Source: Bimuria novae-zelandiae CBS 107.79 | Lineage: Eukaryota > Ascomycota > Dothideomycetes > Pleosporales > Didymosphaeriaceae | Assembly: GCA_010015655.1 (NCBI GenBank) | Contig: ML976764.1 | Span: 62,001-126,000 of the forward strand | Length of the DNA: 64,000 nucleotides | Direction: 5' to 3' | Shown: positions 10,537 to 22,088 of the stretch, piece by piece | Position numbering within the stretch: the stretch's first letter is position 1 | Layout of the letters: each line of letters starts with the position of its first letter | Notes under the pieces: model-generated | Told to the model about the DNA's origin: nothing | Seen by the model: only the letters and a program-made list of their open reading frames with translations | Databases searched by the model: none | Translations under genes and position numbers: made by a program

Positions 10537-13500
10537 AGACGGAGGAGCATGAATATAGTATACACAAAGCATAAGCATGCTAGCCTTAGATCTTTAGGTC
10601 TTCCTTTAACTATTATAGTAGTCAACCTTGTCCTTAAAACCTTCTTAGTAAATATACCTATTAGTAAACCTTGAGGTCTTAGATAAGCGATAGGGCGGCT
10701 TAATTATTAATTAGTAGCTTAAAGTGCTATAATTCTTAGTTAATAGTAAGTTAACTAGTAGTAGTTAACATGCTAGTTAGTTCGCTAATAGTAAGATAAG
10801 ACTAAATAAGATAGGTAGCAGTATAAGACGCGACTATATATTTAGCTTCTATTATAAACTTAGCTATATAGCCTTGCCACTTAGATAACTAGGCAACAAT
10901 AGAGCTATTAACCTTTATTATATAGCTAGAAAATAATTTTGCGTTGTTAGGGTCTAAATTAAAGAATACGTTTATATATATAATAACTGTGTTATCTATA
11001 CTTACTAAAAGTCCTTTTAGTAAAAGGGCTATCTTAATAGCGTAGCTATTAACTATATCTTATATGTAGTAAAGCACCTAGTATATAAGTTAAAAATACT
11101 ATTTAGATAGATTAGTATTATAAGAGCCTAGTATACTAATTATATATAAAAGGTTAAGTTAAAAGATAATAGCTAAAAAGTTAATAGAACTAATAATAGA
11201 CTAAAATAGCTTTTAGTAATTTTTATTAACTGGCTCGTTAGATAGCGTCTAATATAAGAAGCTATTAAGGTTAAGTAGAGTCTTATAGCTATTATACTTA
11301 TTTATACTATAGCGCTAGAGTATAAAACGTGCGTAGGTCCGCTAGTAGAGGCGGATATAGCAGATGTTACTATCGTGGTCGCTATAGTTAAACTCGAGAC
11401 TAAAGAGAATCCTAGGTTGGCTAAGATCCTTTATGCAGAAGCGAGCAGCGGCGGCTATTATAAAGATAATAATTACTTTATTTATTCTAGCTATTAGTAC
11501 GTTGTTAACGTAGACGCTAATTATAATATCTTTAAACGTTTTAAAAAAGATATAAAAGCTAAAAGCTACTAATATAAATTTTTACTAATAAAACTATACT
11601 TATAGGACGTTATACTATTTATAGCTAAACTACTTAAGGCTATAAAGGGCTTTTAGGAGCTTTAAGATAGAGCTACTAAAGTAGTTAATACCTAGTAGGC
11701 AGCGCGTATATATAGGCTACTTTAGTAGGCTATTAAGGTACGCGGCGTTAAAGTCTATTTACTATAATATTTAGCCTATATATAGTACTAGCTATATAAT
11801 AAGGCGCAGGCTATTATAGCGCATAACTAGTAAGTATATATTTTAATAATTAATACTAGGGCGCTAAAAAAATTCTTAAGTAATAAGTCGCGTCTTACGC
11901 TTTATTACCTTACTATATTTATCTTTTTTAATATTAAATATCTAATAAATGATAACTAATATAGCGCCTAGTAATAGCTCTAATATATCTATAATTATAT
12001 ACGTATTATTAATCTTATAAGCTTAGACTTTGTGTTTAATAGGCGGACGCTATAGTAAAGCATTAGTATTAGTTATAGCTTTTTTATAAGTATAAGAGAT
12101 ATTATTACTAGCAGCAAAAATAGTATAAACTATTATATATTCTACTAATAAGTTATTTAGTAAAGTAAGTAAAATTAGTACTAAGAAATTAGTAACTAGT
12201 GCGCTATTATTTTAAGCTTTTTAAGCCTTAAGTAAAGGCTTAATAGTTTACCTAAAGTAAGTAGTTATAGTAGAGGTGTTAGGTGCAAGTATATTATCGC
12301 GTATTTAAGAGGGGGCGGAGCCTCTACCGCGCAGGTATATAGTAGCGGATTAAACTAGTACTATTAACCTAGTCCTAGGCGATAGAGGTAGTGCCATATT
12401 AAACGCTATCTATTAATAAAGTATTATAAGTAAAGTCTAGTCCTCCACGCTCGCTAAGTTATACTTAAATTAATAATTATTATATTAACTAGTTAAGACA
12501 GGCGTTAGCGTAGGAGCTAAAAAATATTTTTTATTATTAATTATTAGTATAAAGTATAGTAGTATCTTTTATTTAGTAAAAATTTAATACTAGACGTCGC
12601 GAGATTTAATTATAATATATTAGTTAGATATATAGACGTAGGCGGTTTTCGTGTCTTAGCTATAGCTAATAAAGATACCTATTTTTACGTAATTAAGGAG
12701 CTTAGTGCTAGGTTTTTTAGCCTCTTTAAATATATAAATATAGATTTTAATACTAAAAGGTTATAAGTGCTTAACTAAGGGTTTATAGTTAAATAACTAC
12801 TTATAAAGTATTTAGTTTAACTTATTTAATAGTGCCGCATGCGGCGTGACGTTAGTTAAAAAGTAGGCTATAGTAATAGCTTTAGCCTATAAAAATAGGT
12901 ATATATTAGTATCTAATATAGAGTAAGCTATTTACGTAATAGTCTAATTAAAGTATTTAGCTATACTATTAAGCTCGTGTGCATATAGTAAAACAGTATA
13001 GTATTTTATACTATTTTTTTAAAAGTACTTTTAGAGAGTAGACGATATATACTTACTACTATTATCTAACTTAAAGTAGCAGACTATAGTACTATATTAG
13101 TTATAGGTATATTAGATAAAGTCTATAACTACCTATGCGGCGTCGGCCTTCTTTATAAGGAAATAGACCTAGGCATAGCAAGTATAATTATTTATAAAAG
13201 AGATATAGTAGCGCGCACTGCTAAGGCTCTTTTAAAAGAATTTACCTAAGAGATTAGTATAGATAACTTTTAAAGGCTTTATAGGTTGTGCGCGAGCCGC
13301 CGCATCGTAAACTAATTAGTAGTACTTTAATTTTAAGATAATATACATCTTAAACTAAAAGCCTTCTAGTATAGTAGGTATAATATTACTATCGTAGTAT
13401 AAGTAGGCTAGGTTACGTATTAAACAGTGTCTAACAGCGTAGTAGAACTTATTATAAGACGTAAAATAAGTTACTAGTTTAGTAGTAAGTAGCGTGTTAA

Positions 13501-14436
13501 TAGTAGTTTTATTAAAGTTCTTAGTAAGGATAGTCTGCTAAAAAAACGCTTTTTAATAAAACTATTAATAGTAATTTAAGCGTAGTTAGTCTTATTATAG
13601 GTATAATAACTAGCAGGTTAGTTTAAATCTATATTATACTATTAATATAATAGGCCTACAGGACCTGCTTGCCTTTATAAATTAAGTATAAGTTATTCTT
13701 AATAGTACTTAACTTATAATAGTTATAAACGTACGCCTAGAAAAATATGTAGGTTTAGTAAAATTTACTAAAGTAGAGCGCGTTAGTTAGTTCTATAATT
13801 TTTATAAAGCTATTAGGTAGTTAATAACGTAGATAAACTATTCTAACGCTATATATAGGTAGCTTAAATTTACTAGTAATTATAATTATCTTACGCCCTA
13901 GTAAGAGTGTTAAGAAATTATTAATATAGCTAGGTATATATCTTAAAGCGCTAGTATTAAATAGCTAAAAAATAAAAATATTAGAAAGTTAATAAATAAA
14001 AATAGTATAGGTACTTACGTTATTAGTGACGTAGACGCGTTTACTATTAGTATTTACTAACGTCTTTAATAGCTTTAGTAAGGAGGGAGGTATAATTAAG
14101 TTAATAATTAAGCAGGTGGTAAAAGCGTATATTTTATTATTATTATCTTTTAAGTTACTAGTAGATTTAACAGCCTTAGCTAAATTACCTTTCTATTATT
14201 TATTACTAGATATCTTGCCTTTTAGTAGTATATTCTTCTTTTCCTGTTGTTGTTCCTTGTGCTTATAGAGCCTCTCGCAGTTAGTGTACACGTGGCCGAC
14301 GAACGTAAGTTCGTGTTTCCGGCACTAGGTGCACTCGTTGGTAGTAGTGGTAGAAGGTTTAGTTAAGAAAGACTTTCCGCTACGTGCTAAGCAGGCAGCA
14401 GTTTATCGCGCTACGTATGCTATAAATAAGTTAATA

Positions 14437-16363
14437 AGTCGGGCACCCTAGTTTCCGACACCCCCCATTTTCCGACACCCCGCCAAATTTCGCCGCTGCC
14501 ACCACTCTACGTTGCGAATGTGCTCACAGCTTCATCAAATAATTTTGAAAAAGCATTAAAAAAATCGTATTTAAAGGATTTTAATCGCTTTCTTTATCTA
14601 CACTTAAATCACGATTAAGATACTATCGTGTTAGTTATTAATTCTATGCTAAACGTTGTACTAATAATTACTTTACTTCCTCTTTAGAGCTACTTTCTTT
14701 CTCTATAATAATAACCCCTTGCTCTACGCTTCTTATCTTGCGAACACGTTAAGTAGGCTCTTAATTAGTTTAAGAGAGAACTTTTGTAAGACTTATAAAG
14801 AAATCGTTTAGATTAGTTATAACTTTATAGCGTTTTAGCGGGTTAGCTTGCTCTACCTGCTTACGCAAGGAAGCAATCTTATAGTTTTATATAGTAACTA
14901 TTATTAAGGTATAGTTAAACGCTGTAGTAGTAAGCTAAACGTATTATTATATAGTTAGTAAGAAGTTCTTTCTAGAAAACAGCTTTACAACATCGCTGCC
15001 GCGTTTTGGCGTCCTAATATCCATAGTAGAAGGGGGTGGTGTTGACGGCCGTTTGCGCACTACTACCTAGCGAGAACCTAAGGGCTTCCTTACGCTCTTA
15101 GGGCATAAGCCTGTTGCCTTCCACCCAGATCGGATACACTGCTCTTGAAGGCCGATTTTACGTGCTTTTATATAAAATTCGAGAAACTTAGCCTTCCTAA
15201 GCTTTGTTTTGTCTGTCCAAGCTATATATTTGCTGATAAAGCGCCGATACGCCGCCTTTAGACTTAAGAAACAGCCTAAATCTAAAGGCTAGAGTAGATA
15301 TAAAGTATAAGCAGGGAAAAAGAGTAAGTAAATATTATTTAAGTAATATATAGTTATAAATTTATCTAAAGTATAACTACTATAGCTGTTAACGATAAGT
15401 AACCGTGCCTTAGAGGGATTATTAGGCTTAGTCTATAGTAAAAACACCTTTTCTAGCCACTTAATAGCGATGTTATTACTCGTTTATTTATTTTATAAAA
15501 AGGTAACATGCTAGCCTAGGTTCTAAGCTAAAAACTCCTTTTTAAACTACTGCTCCTGGATGCTCTTAGCCTTAAAGATAATAAGGGGGTCTAGAGTAAC
15601 GCCAAGCGCAGAAATACACTCTACTATAGAGGTCTAAGTATAAGCATTTATTATTTTAACTAGTACAGCGTTCGGGCTCTCTTGCAAGGAGCCTATAACA
15701 AGCCTATTAATGCCCTAGCCCTCTATAATACCGCCCTTATCGGCATTATACCTGCGCTAGGAGGGAATCTAGCTTACTATTTTATACAGGTTAAACAAGT
15801 GCCTAATATTTTTTAGAGTAGCCTTATTTACGCGTTCCTAGCTAGTCTAGCAACCTAACTTTAACTTAATAGCTAAGTAGCGTTATATAAAGTAACTAGT
15901 CTACTTTTTCCCTAGGTTCTTATAGTTACCCTATTACTTAAGAATAGTAATTATAATAGCTTATACTTACGCGTGCGTTAGCGCATAACTAAGGGCCTCT
16001 TATTAAAGAATTTATTTCTTTAGAAGCTCTTTTTAAATAGTTATAAGCTATTATTTACTATCGTAAGCGTACTAATAGGGTTAGGCACTATTAAAGCGGC
16101 CGCGAAGAGTGTTGCGTAAGACCCTGTGTTAGGTAGTAGTAATAGCTAAAGCAACCCTAGATTTAAGATCTATAAGCGCATTTTAGATATCTTCTTTTAT
16201 ATATCTAGCTATTTAAAGGCAGCGAAAATAGTGTAAAAAATATTTTTAAAATTAGTAAAGAATTAAGTTATTTAAAGTTAATATTCGGTCGTGGTGCATG
16301 GTGGGGGGCGAGGTTGCGGGGCTGTCAGAAACTATAGGGTGTCGGAAACTAGGGTGCCCGACT
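14437..16363 (-). mobile_element. Nested pogo/Fot1-type DNA transposon inside copia (first)
   Basis: 27-bp perfect terminal inverted repeats (AGTCGGGCACCC...), TA duplications at 14435-14436 and 16364-16365, total 1927 bp. The minus strand holds a broken DDE_1 transposase: QPLDLGCF (around 15280) is the pogo signature before the third catalytic region, followed by IRSGWKATGL-like residues near 15130. The interior is RIP-degraded with many stops, while the ends and a patch at about 15000-15160 are less affected. It is inserted in the copia gag/leader half. Confidence 0.85.
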
Positions 16364-17497
16364 TAGTATCTAAACTATATTTCTTACTAATATCTAGTAT
16401 CTTAAGTTTAATATTTTAGAACGTAGTGAGCTAGCGGGTAGCTAGGTTATTAATAATATTATTTATTATATTTAGTAGGGTAGCTAGAAAGAAGAAGCCC
16501 TTAATATTATTATTATTAAATATTGCCCTTATAGTAATTACTACGGGCTATATAGATAATATATAACGCTTAAAGATACGTATTTAACGCTAATAAAACT
16601 TATTTAGGTAGAAGCGCAAGTTATTACTATTATAATATTATAAGTTTATAAGACTATAAAAAAGGAGGATAAATAACTAGTTAGTATTATAATTAAAGTA
16701 ATTTATAAAGTAGTCCTACGCTGCAGGCGATATTTCGTAGTTAATAATTTATTAAATAAAGTTATTATATACTAATAAAAGTATTATAATAAAAGTTTTA
16801 GTATTATTAGTATCCTAAGCGTTAATAGTAATAGTATTAGCACTATTAGCTAGTATAGCTAGTTATAGCTTTTTTTTTTTTTTTTTTTAAATAATTAGCT
16901 ATAGCCCTACGTATTAGAAGGTAATAGTCTAGGCTAATTAGTATTCCGCGAAGTTTTTGCCACGGGATCTAAGCTTAGGTAGGGACCCTAGGTCTAGCTT
17001 AAACTGAAGGTTAATATAGTTAGTAGTAGTAAGGTCCTTAATAAAGACTAAGGTGAGAGGAAATCTGTATGTAGTTGGAACCGCTGAGGGTAGCGAAAGC
17101 AGCAGGTAATTGCTCAGGCTTTTGCCAGCCGGTGACGCAGCGGGCAGCTGGGCGGCTGGGCAATGACAGCAGCGGTGCAGTGTAGCGGTAGTGGACCGGC
17201 CCGCCAGTGGCGATGAGCGTAGCGGCGGTCGTGCGGCTGATGCAGCTGTGTAGAGCGTGTTATCAATTGTAGTGGTTCCGCCAGTGGCTATAGAGCGTAG
17301 TGGGGTTTGCAGGTGCAGCAGCAGTGGAACCGGTAGAAGCCTTTTGGCGTAGGTGTGACGGTTCTTGCAGTTGTAAATAGCGGTGCGGTGGGCAAGCCGG
17401 TGACGCAGCGGGCAACTGAGCGACAGGCGTTGCAGCTGTATAGCGGGCTAGTTAGGTAGAGCGTAAAGTGTATGCTCAATAAAGGCAGCGGAGCGCC

Positions 17498-17509
17498 GGG
17501 CTCATAACC
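17498..17509 (-). promoter_or_regulatory. Copia primer-binding site complementary to initiator tRNA-Met anticodon arm
   Basis: Plus-strand GGGCTCATAACC next to the right LTR is the sequence of the initiator tRNA-Met anticodon stem-loop (CAU anticodon). On the element strand it is therefore complementary to that tRNA. Copia-type elements are known to prime from an internal (half) initiator tRNA, which supports both the class and the orientation. Confidence 0.8.
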
Positions 17510-17574
17510 TGTTGAAACTGAAGTTGAGTGTAAGAGTTATCAACTATGTAGGCGGAGAAGCCGCCTATACCGTA
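17510..17574 (-). repeat. Copia 5' LTR, left fragment
   Basis: First 65 bases of the LTR copy broken by the pogo element at 17575-19659; identical to the left LTR from TGTTGAAACTG to GCCGCCTATA, then carries CCGTA. Confidence 0.85.
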
Positions 17575-19659
17575 ACGTGTCCGTGCGCGTGATGCGCGGA
17601 TTCGCGTGATGCGCGGGCAACACCAAAACACCCTTAACTTCAACACGCGACAACTCCACCAATATAGATCTAATTTAAGCTACGATTAATAATATTAAAT
17701 CGCTAAAGCTAGGCGAAACTTTCTCGTACACAAAAACTGCTGCTAAATATAGTATTATACGGTCTACATTAATCCGAAGGCATAGAGGAATAACGCGCCC
17801 TACACAAGTCAAGAACTCTAGCTAGCAAAAGCTCACCCCACAGCAAGAGGAGGAGCTTATACGATATATCAAAAGACTTACAGAGAGACATATACCTCCT
17901 ACTAGAGAGATAATACGGAACTTTGCCTTAATAATAGCAAAGGAGCCAGTTAGCGAGAGCTAGGTTACCCGCTTTATTAACTAACACAGTATTCATCTTA
18001 TCTCGCAATGGACCGTCGGGATAGACAGTAATCGCCACAACGCTAATTTAGTAGATAAATATCGCCTTTATTTTAACCTTCTACATAGCAAGATAGATTA
18101 ATATCGCATAGATCCTCGTTATATTTACAATATGGATGAAAAAGGCGTCCTAATCGGTATTATTAGTAGATTAAAGAGAATATTTAGCAGACGAATGTGG
18201 GAGAAGAAGGAGGTTAGAGTATTACTCTAAGATGGCAATCGCGTATAGATCACGCTCCTGGCATGTATCTGCGCTAATGGATTAGCTCTGCCGCCAAGCC
18301 TTATCTATAAGGCTGCTAACAAGGGCATCTAATTAAGCTGGGTAGAGGATATTAAGGCAGGATATTATAAAGTCTTTATTACCTTATTATCCTCTGGCTG
18401 GACAAACAACGATATTGGACTTGCCTGGCTTAAGCAGGTGTTTAATCGCTGTACAAAAGAGAAGGCTCGACGATAATATTAACTTTTAATCCTAGATGGC
18501 TATGGCTCCTATATTACTATAGACTTTATTAACTATTATAATTAGAATAAGATCCTGCTTGCTATTTTACCTTCTTATTTAACTTATACGCTTTAGCCAC
18601 TTAACGTTGCGATGTTTAAGCCTTTGTTAATAGCCTACTTAGTAGAGCTATTAAATTACCTTTATAGAAGCTAGGGCTTAGCTTCTATTACTAAAGGCGA
18701 CTTCTTCCCACTATTCTGGAATGCGTGGAAGGCCTCCTTTAAGGAATTAACTATCCTTAGCTCTTTTAGAGCCACAGGCATATCGCTACCTAATCCTAAT
18801 TTTATCCTTAATAGGTTCACCCAGGATTAAGAATTAGGCGATAACTCCTTATTAGGGCTTAGTAATTATAACTAGAGAAAGATGGATAGGCTTATACGAT
18901 TAGTAGTAAAAGAATAAGATAGTTAAGATACAAAAAAGCTTCGTTAATCACTCCACTATCTATCTGTTGAAAATGAGCTGCTTAAGCATGACAACGATGG
19001 GCTTAGGCAGGCGCTATCTATTAAGAAGAAGCGTAAGAAGAAGGGTAAAACTCTAAACCTTTAATAGCGCTAGGAGTATTATAGTAAGGCTATCTTATAG
19101 TTACTAAGGAAAGTAAGGGAGGCACGTTATTATTAATTAATTAAAGAGCAGGAAGATAAGCAGCAGCAGCTTTAAAAAGTAAAAATAGTAGAGCTAAAGA
19201 AGGCAGCTAAGCTATATAAGGAGAAAATATAGCAGGAAAAGCGTGCTACGCGAGAGGCAGCTAAGAAGGCGAAGGAGAAGGAGAGGGCTGAAAAGGCTGC
19301 TCAGCGCGCTGCCCAGAAGTCTGCCCGCGACGCTGAAAAAGCTCTACAAGTATCCCAAAAGGGTAAGAGAAAGGCCTCTCAGCCATCTCTACAGAGCAGA
19401 AAGCGTCAGAAACGTGGTGTGGATGCTGCAGATATTGGGGAGGCCTCAGAGGGCGCATCTGCTGCCCCGAGCAAATCTACACGCAGCGGCCGCGACGTCA
19501 AGCTTCCAGATAGATTTAAATAGTGCAAATAAATCTCAGCTATCAAATTACTACCCTGCAAGAAAAATCTCGTGATAATATTAATCGTGGGTGGTGCTGT
19601 AGCCTTGTTTTCAATGGAGCGTTTTTGGTGTTGCCCGCGCATCACGCGCACGGACACGT
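17575..19659 (+). mobile_element. Nested pogo/Fot1-type DNA transposon inside the copia LTR (second)
   Basis: 25-bp perfect terminal inverted repeats (ACGTGTCCGTGC...), TA duplications at 17573-17574 and 19660-19661, 2085 bp. The plus strand reads as a broken DDE_1 transposase. It has a CENPB-like region LTPQQEEELIRYI (about 17844), first catalytic Asp block YNMDEKGVLIG (about 18127), and second block LILDGYGSYIT (about 18486). Internal TAG/TAA codons fit RIP. The last 350 bases encode a Lys/Ala-rich basic tail that is almost free of RIP. The left end carries an extra copy of GCGTGATGCGCGG. Confidence 0.88.
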
Positions 19660-19708
19660 TATAGGCTAGCGTGCTCCTTCCGTATGCCGGGAAGCACCTG
19701 CTTCAACA
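19660..19708 (-). repeat. Copia 5' LTR, right fragment
   Basis: Remaining LTR end from TAGGCTAGCGTG to CTTCAACA; immediately followed by the GAAGG target duplication and resumption of the NLR remnant. Confidence 0.85.
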
Positions 19709-20600
19709 GAAGGTCCCAAGGCGTTATTCTCCATGATGGCGAAAGCTGCGGTAGGAGGACTGTGTGCCATGGCTGGAGAGTGTTTACCATACAGCGATCA
19801 CCCGCTCGAAAGACCATGTGACTATCATATACCTCAAGATGTCGTTGATCGAGCGACACCGGCGATTCACAAAAGACTTCCAACGCGCGGAGCCCTCATT
19901 GAAGAACTTATGGAGGTCGCTTGTCTGGACGAAGAAAGCAGAATTCCGCAGCTCGAGAAGTGCAAAAAGCGCAACGGCAAAGATTACTGTCGCATATGCG
20001 TTCGAAAGGCCGTCACTTCCGGGCCAAGTTCGGCTGAATATGAACAGTATGTAACTCGGCTATTAAATCATGTCGTAGCGGGATGGAGCCTCGCACACTG
20101 AGAGACGAGCTAATTTTCGGCAAGAGGAGTGCACTATATCTTGCATCGCTTCAACGACGTCCCGGAGATGTGGCCGGCGCAGGGATCTCCTAGGTCCATA
20201 TCTCATTGAAAGCTGCAATATGGCTCTTGATCCTAACGAGCGTAAATCCAGAATCGGCCTGATGGTTGTGGGGAATTCTTTAATGGCAATGGGCATTTAT
20301 GACGAGGCAACGCTCTTCTCCAGCGTCCTTCACCCCCATGGATTCTTCATTTGCAGGTCTTGTGTCAGCATGGCGAACAATAACGAAGATGCAGCGATCT
20401 GCGAGCTTTGTTGCGATGGGCTCTCTAGAAACTGTACGATCGAAATGGGGCGCCAGGCTTTCTGTGTTCCTGGTCATTCGTTACTGAAGATAGTTGCATG
20501 TTCCTCGCGGAAGGACGTCTCTTGCTGCCTTGCTTTCAGAGGATATCAGGTTACTGTTCAAGAAGCAATCGAGCGTATACCTGGAGAGTGGGGTGAGTAA
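19709..20600 (+). pseudogene. NLR/STAND remnant, C-terminal part with Cys-rich tail
   Basis: Gene DNA resumes after the copia element. The frame is not kept over this piece: different frames carry plausible segments, including DELIFGKRSALYLASLQ (about 20105), then, one frame on from about 20230, DPNERKSRIGLMVVGNSLMAMG. The second resembles the last repeats of fungal NLR/TPR proteins. The end is a Cys/His-rich tail, FFICRSC ... ICELC ... CVPGHSLLKI, of the kind seen at the C-terminus of such proteins, stopping at TAA 20598-20600. The link to the upstream pieces rests on position and on the target duplication; the exact frame path here is uncertain. Confidence 0.65.
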
Positions 20601-20812
20601 TTCAGCAAGGAGCTTGATTTCAAGTCAATTTGAAAGCAAAGAAACATGGAATACTTGATTGAGATAATCTTCATTCGACTCTGACTCCATGCTCATATTC
20701 GTCTATGAAACAAAAATATACATAGATAGACTTCGCCCTTGGACAGAAGTTCACATGTACTCCTCAGCTGCCCTCACACATTCTAGCAAGGTGATTCCAT
20801 CATAACTTGTGA
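20601..20812. other. Intergenic region
   Basis: Convergent tails of the NLR remnant and the small minus-strand gene; nothing recognised. Confidence 0.5.
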
Positions 20813-21043
20813 CTAGTGGTCCTTGTTGTCATCGTCGTCGGGGCTGGGTTTCTGACAGGTGGGGTAGGTGTAGTCGACGCGATGCTCCTCGAAGTCCTTA
20901 TGGCCGTGATCAACACAGGCGTCGTCGTGCTCGGGCTCCTTTTCCGTGCGGCCACAGATCACGCAGTGGCGGAACCCCATCTTGCAGAGGGGGTCGGCCT
21001 TTCCGGGCGTAGACTTGTCGGGGGCTAGCGTCTTCGAGGACAT
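20813..21043 (-). CDS. Small conserved-looking Cys/His protein (76 aa)
   Basis: Single-exon ORF of 76 residues starting MSSKTLAPDK. It has a compact C-x2-C with nearby His and Cys (FRHCVICGRTEKEPEHDDAC) that could bind zinc, and an acidic C-terminus (DDDDNKD). The upstream minus strand shows GTAAGTC at about 21120, consistent with a leader intron ending near the start. No known function recognised. Support is the start codon, ordered Cys residues and normal composition, so a real small gene is likely but not proven. Confidence 0.5.
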   Translation of the reverse strand: MSSKTLAPDKSTPGKADPLCKMGFRHCVICGRTEKEPEHDDACVDHGHKDFEEHRVDYTYPTCQKPSPDDDDNKDH

Positions 21044-22088
21044 GATGTTGGTTGTAATGTTTAGAGGCTACAAAGCTAGTGCGCCAGTGATGTCAACCTT
21101 AGCATAAGGGTATGACTTACGTCGAAGTTGATGTTGTGTAGAGGGAGTTGTTTGAGCCTGTCGAGGTAGATTTAAGGTGCAAGGTGTAACGACGGCGGTG
21201 AGGTCTTCTTAAGCACGAGGGAGGCCGTCTGCCTGATCCTCTGGGACTTACCTTCACATTGAGTCTGTTTGCACAATGTAATTCACATGAGCCGTTCCAG
21301 GCAGCGACATCACCGCCAGGTGAAGTGGTGGAGCAGTAAAGGTACAGTACAAACGAGCGAGCATTGAAACTCCATCACAATTGCGGCAAGAATCCCGGTG
21401 TACACATCCGTAAGCATTTTTCAATAATTCACTAGCCTTGTCTGGATCTCGAAGATACCTGGGGCCTGTGTCGAAGGCCTAACAATGTGTGGTTTCTTAC
21501 CACAACGGGAAATGACGGCTCACTATGCACAATAGAATTGGGAAAACCTATTGCAAGTCAACATTCATGAAATACTGTCCAAACGGAACGACTACGGATC
21601 TACATTAGTCGCGCAGGCGCTGCGAACACTTCTAGACTTACTTCTAGGTCGCTTGTCAAAAACGGGACAAGTTATGCCAGGATACAGTAGAATGGATGGT
21701 TATGGTATATACAGAGAGATTGCTCAAATTCCAACAGCTAAGAATTTGAATGTGGCTGTTTGGGTTCAATTGAGGTACCTTTACAGGATCACTAATATCA
21801 GCGAGTGAATACCTCAATGACAGCGGGTCTAATTCAACGACTTCTCTTCGTATCCAGTAGTTGAATACTTCCAAGATTAGTCGCTCCCCACGCATCTGCA
21901 TCTTCTAGAGCCGCACCTTCCCTCGGCATTTGCACCTCCCACAAACACCCTCGAGCTCCACCCGCACCTTCCCTCTCTCAGCACCACCTCTCACCCTACT
22001 TCCTTCAGCCTCACACTCGTCACCATTGACATCACCCACACACAGACACCCTCAATCGTGGCATCACCGCCCACTTTCGACATACGTC
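21044..22088. other. Divergent intergenic region
   Basis: About 1 kb between the divergent small gene and the 227-aa protein gene; should hold both promoters. CT-rich leader sequence (21960-22080) precedes the right-hand gene. No other gene seen. Confidence 0.5.

Larger units (their letters stand above)
10422..19708 (-). mobile_element. Ty1/copia LTR retrotransposon, RIP-degraded, carrying two nested pogo elements
   Basis: Bounded by short direct repeats (LTRs) starting TGTT and ending AACA, with a 5-bp target duplication GAAGG on each side (10417-10421 and 19709-19713). It reads on the minus strand. Near the right end is a primer site matching the initiator tRNA anticodon arm, then a Gag-type zinc-knuckle remnant (about 14278-14320). 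A copia integrase block follows (about 13000-13200) with VYFLIKKADAA and LDNSSKYISS. The reverse transcriptase motif YVDD has become YVNN (11501-11512), followed by FCIKDL. A purine tract adjoins the left LTR. Nearly all CpA/TpG is gone and stops are dense, as RIP produces. No intact protein remains. Confidence 0.85.

Noticed and set aside
17288..17479. 63-codon ORF in the copia leader
   Set aside because: Lies in non-coding leader sequence next to the primer site; no protein pattern.
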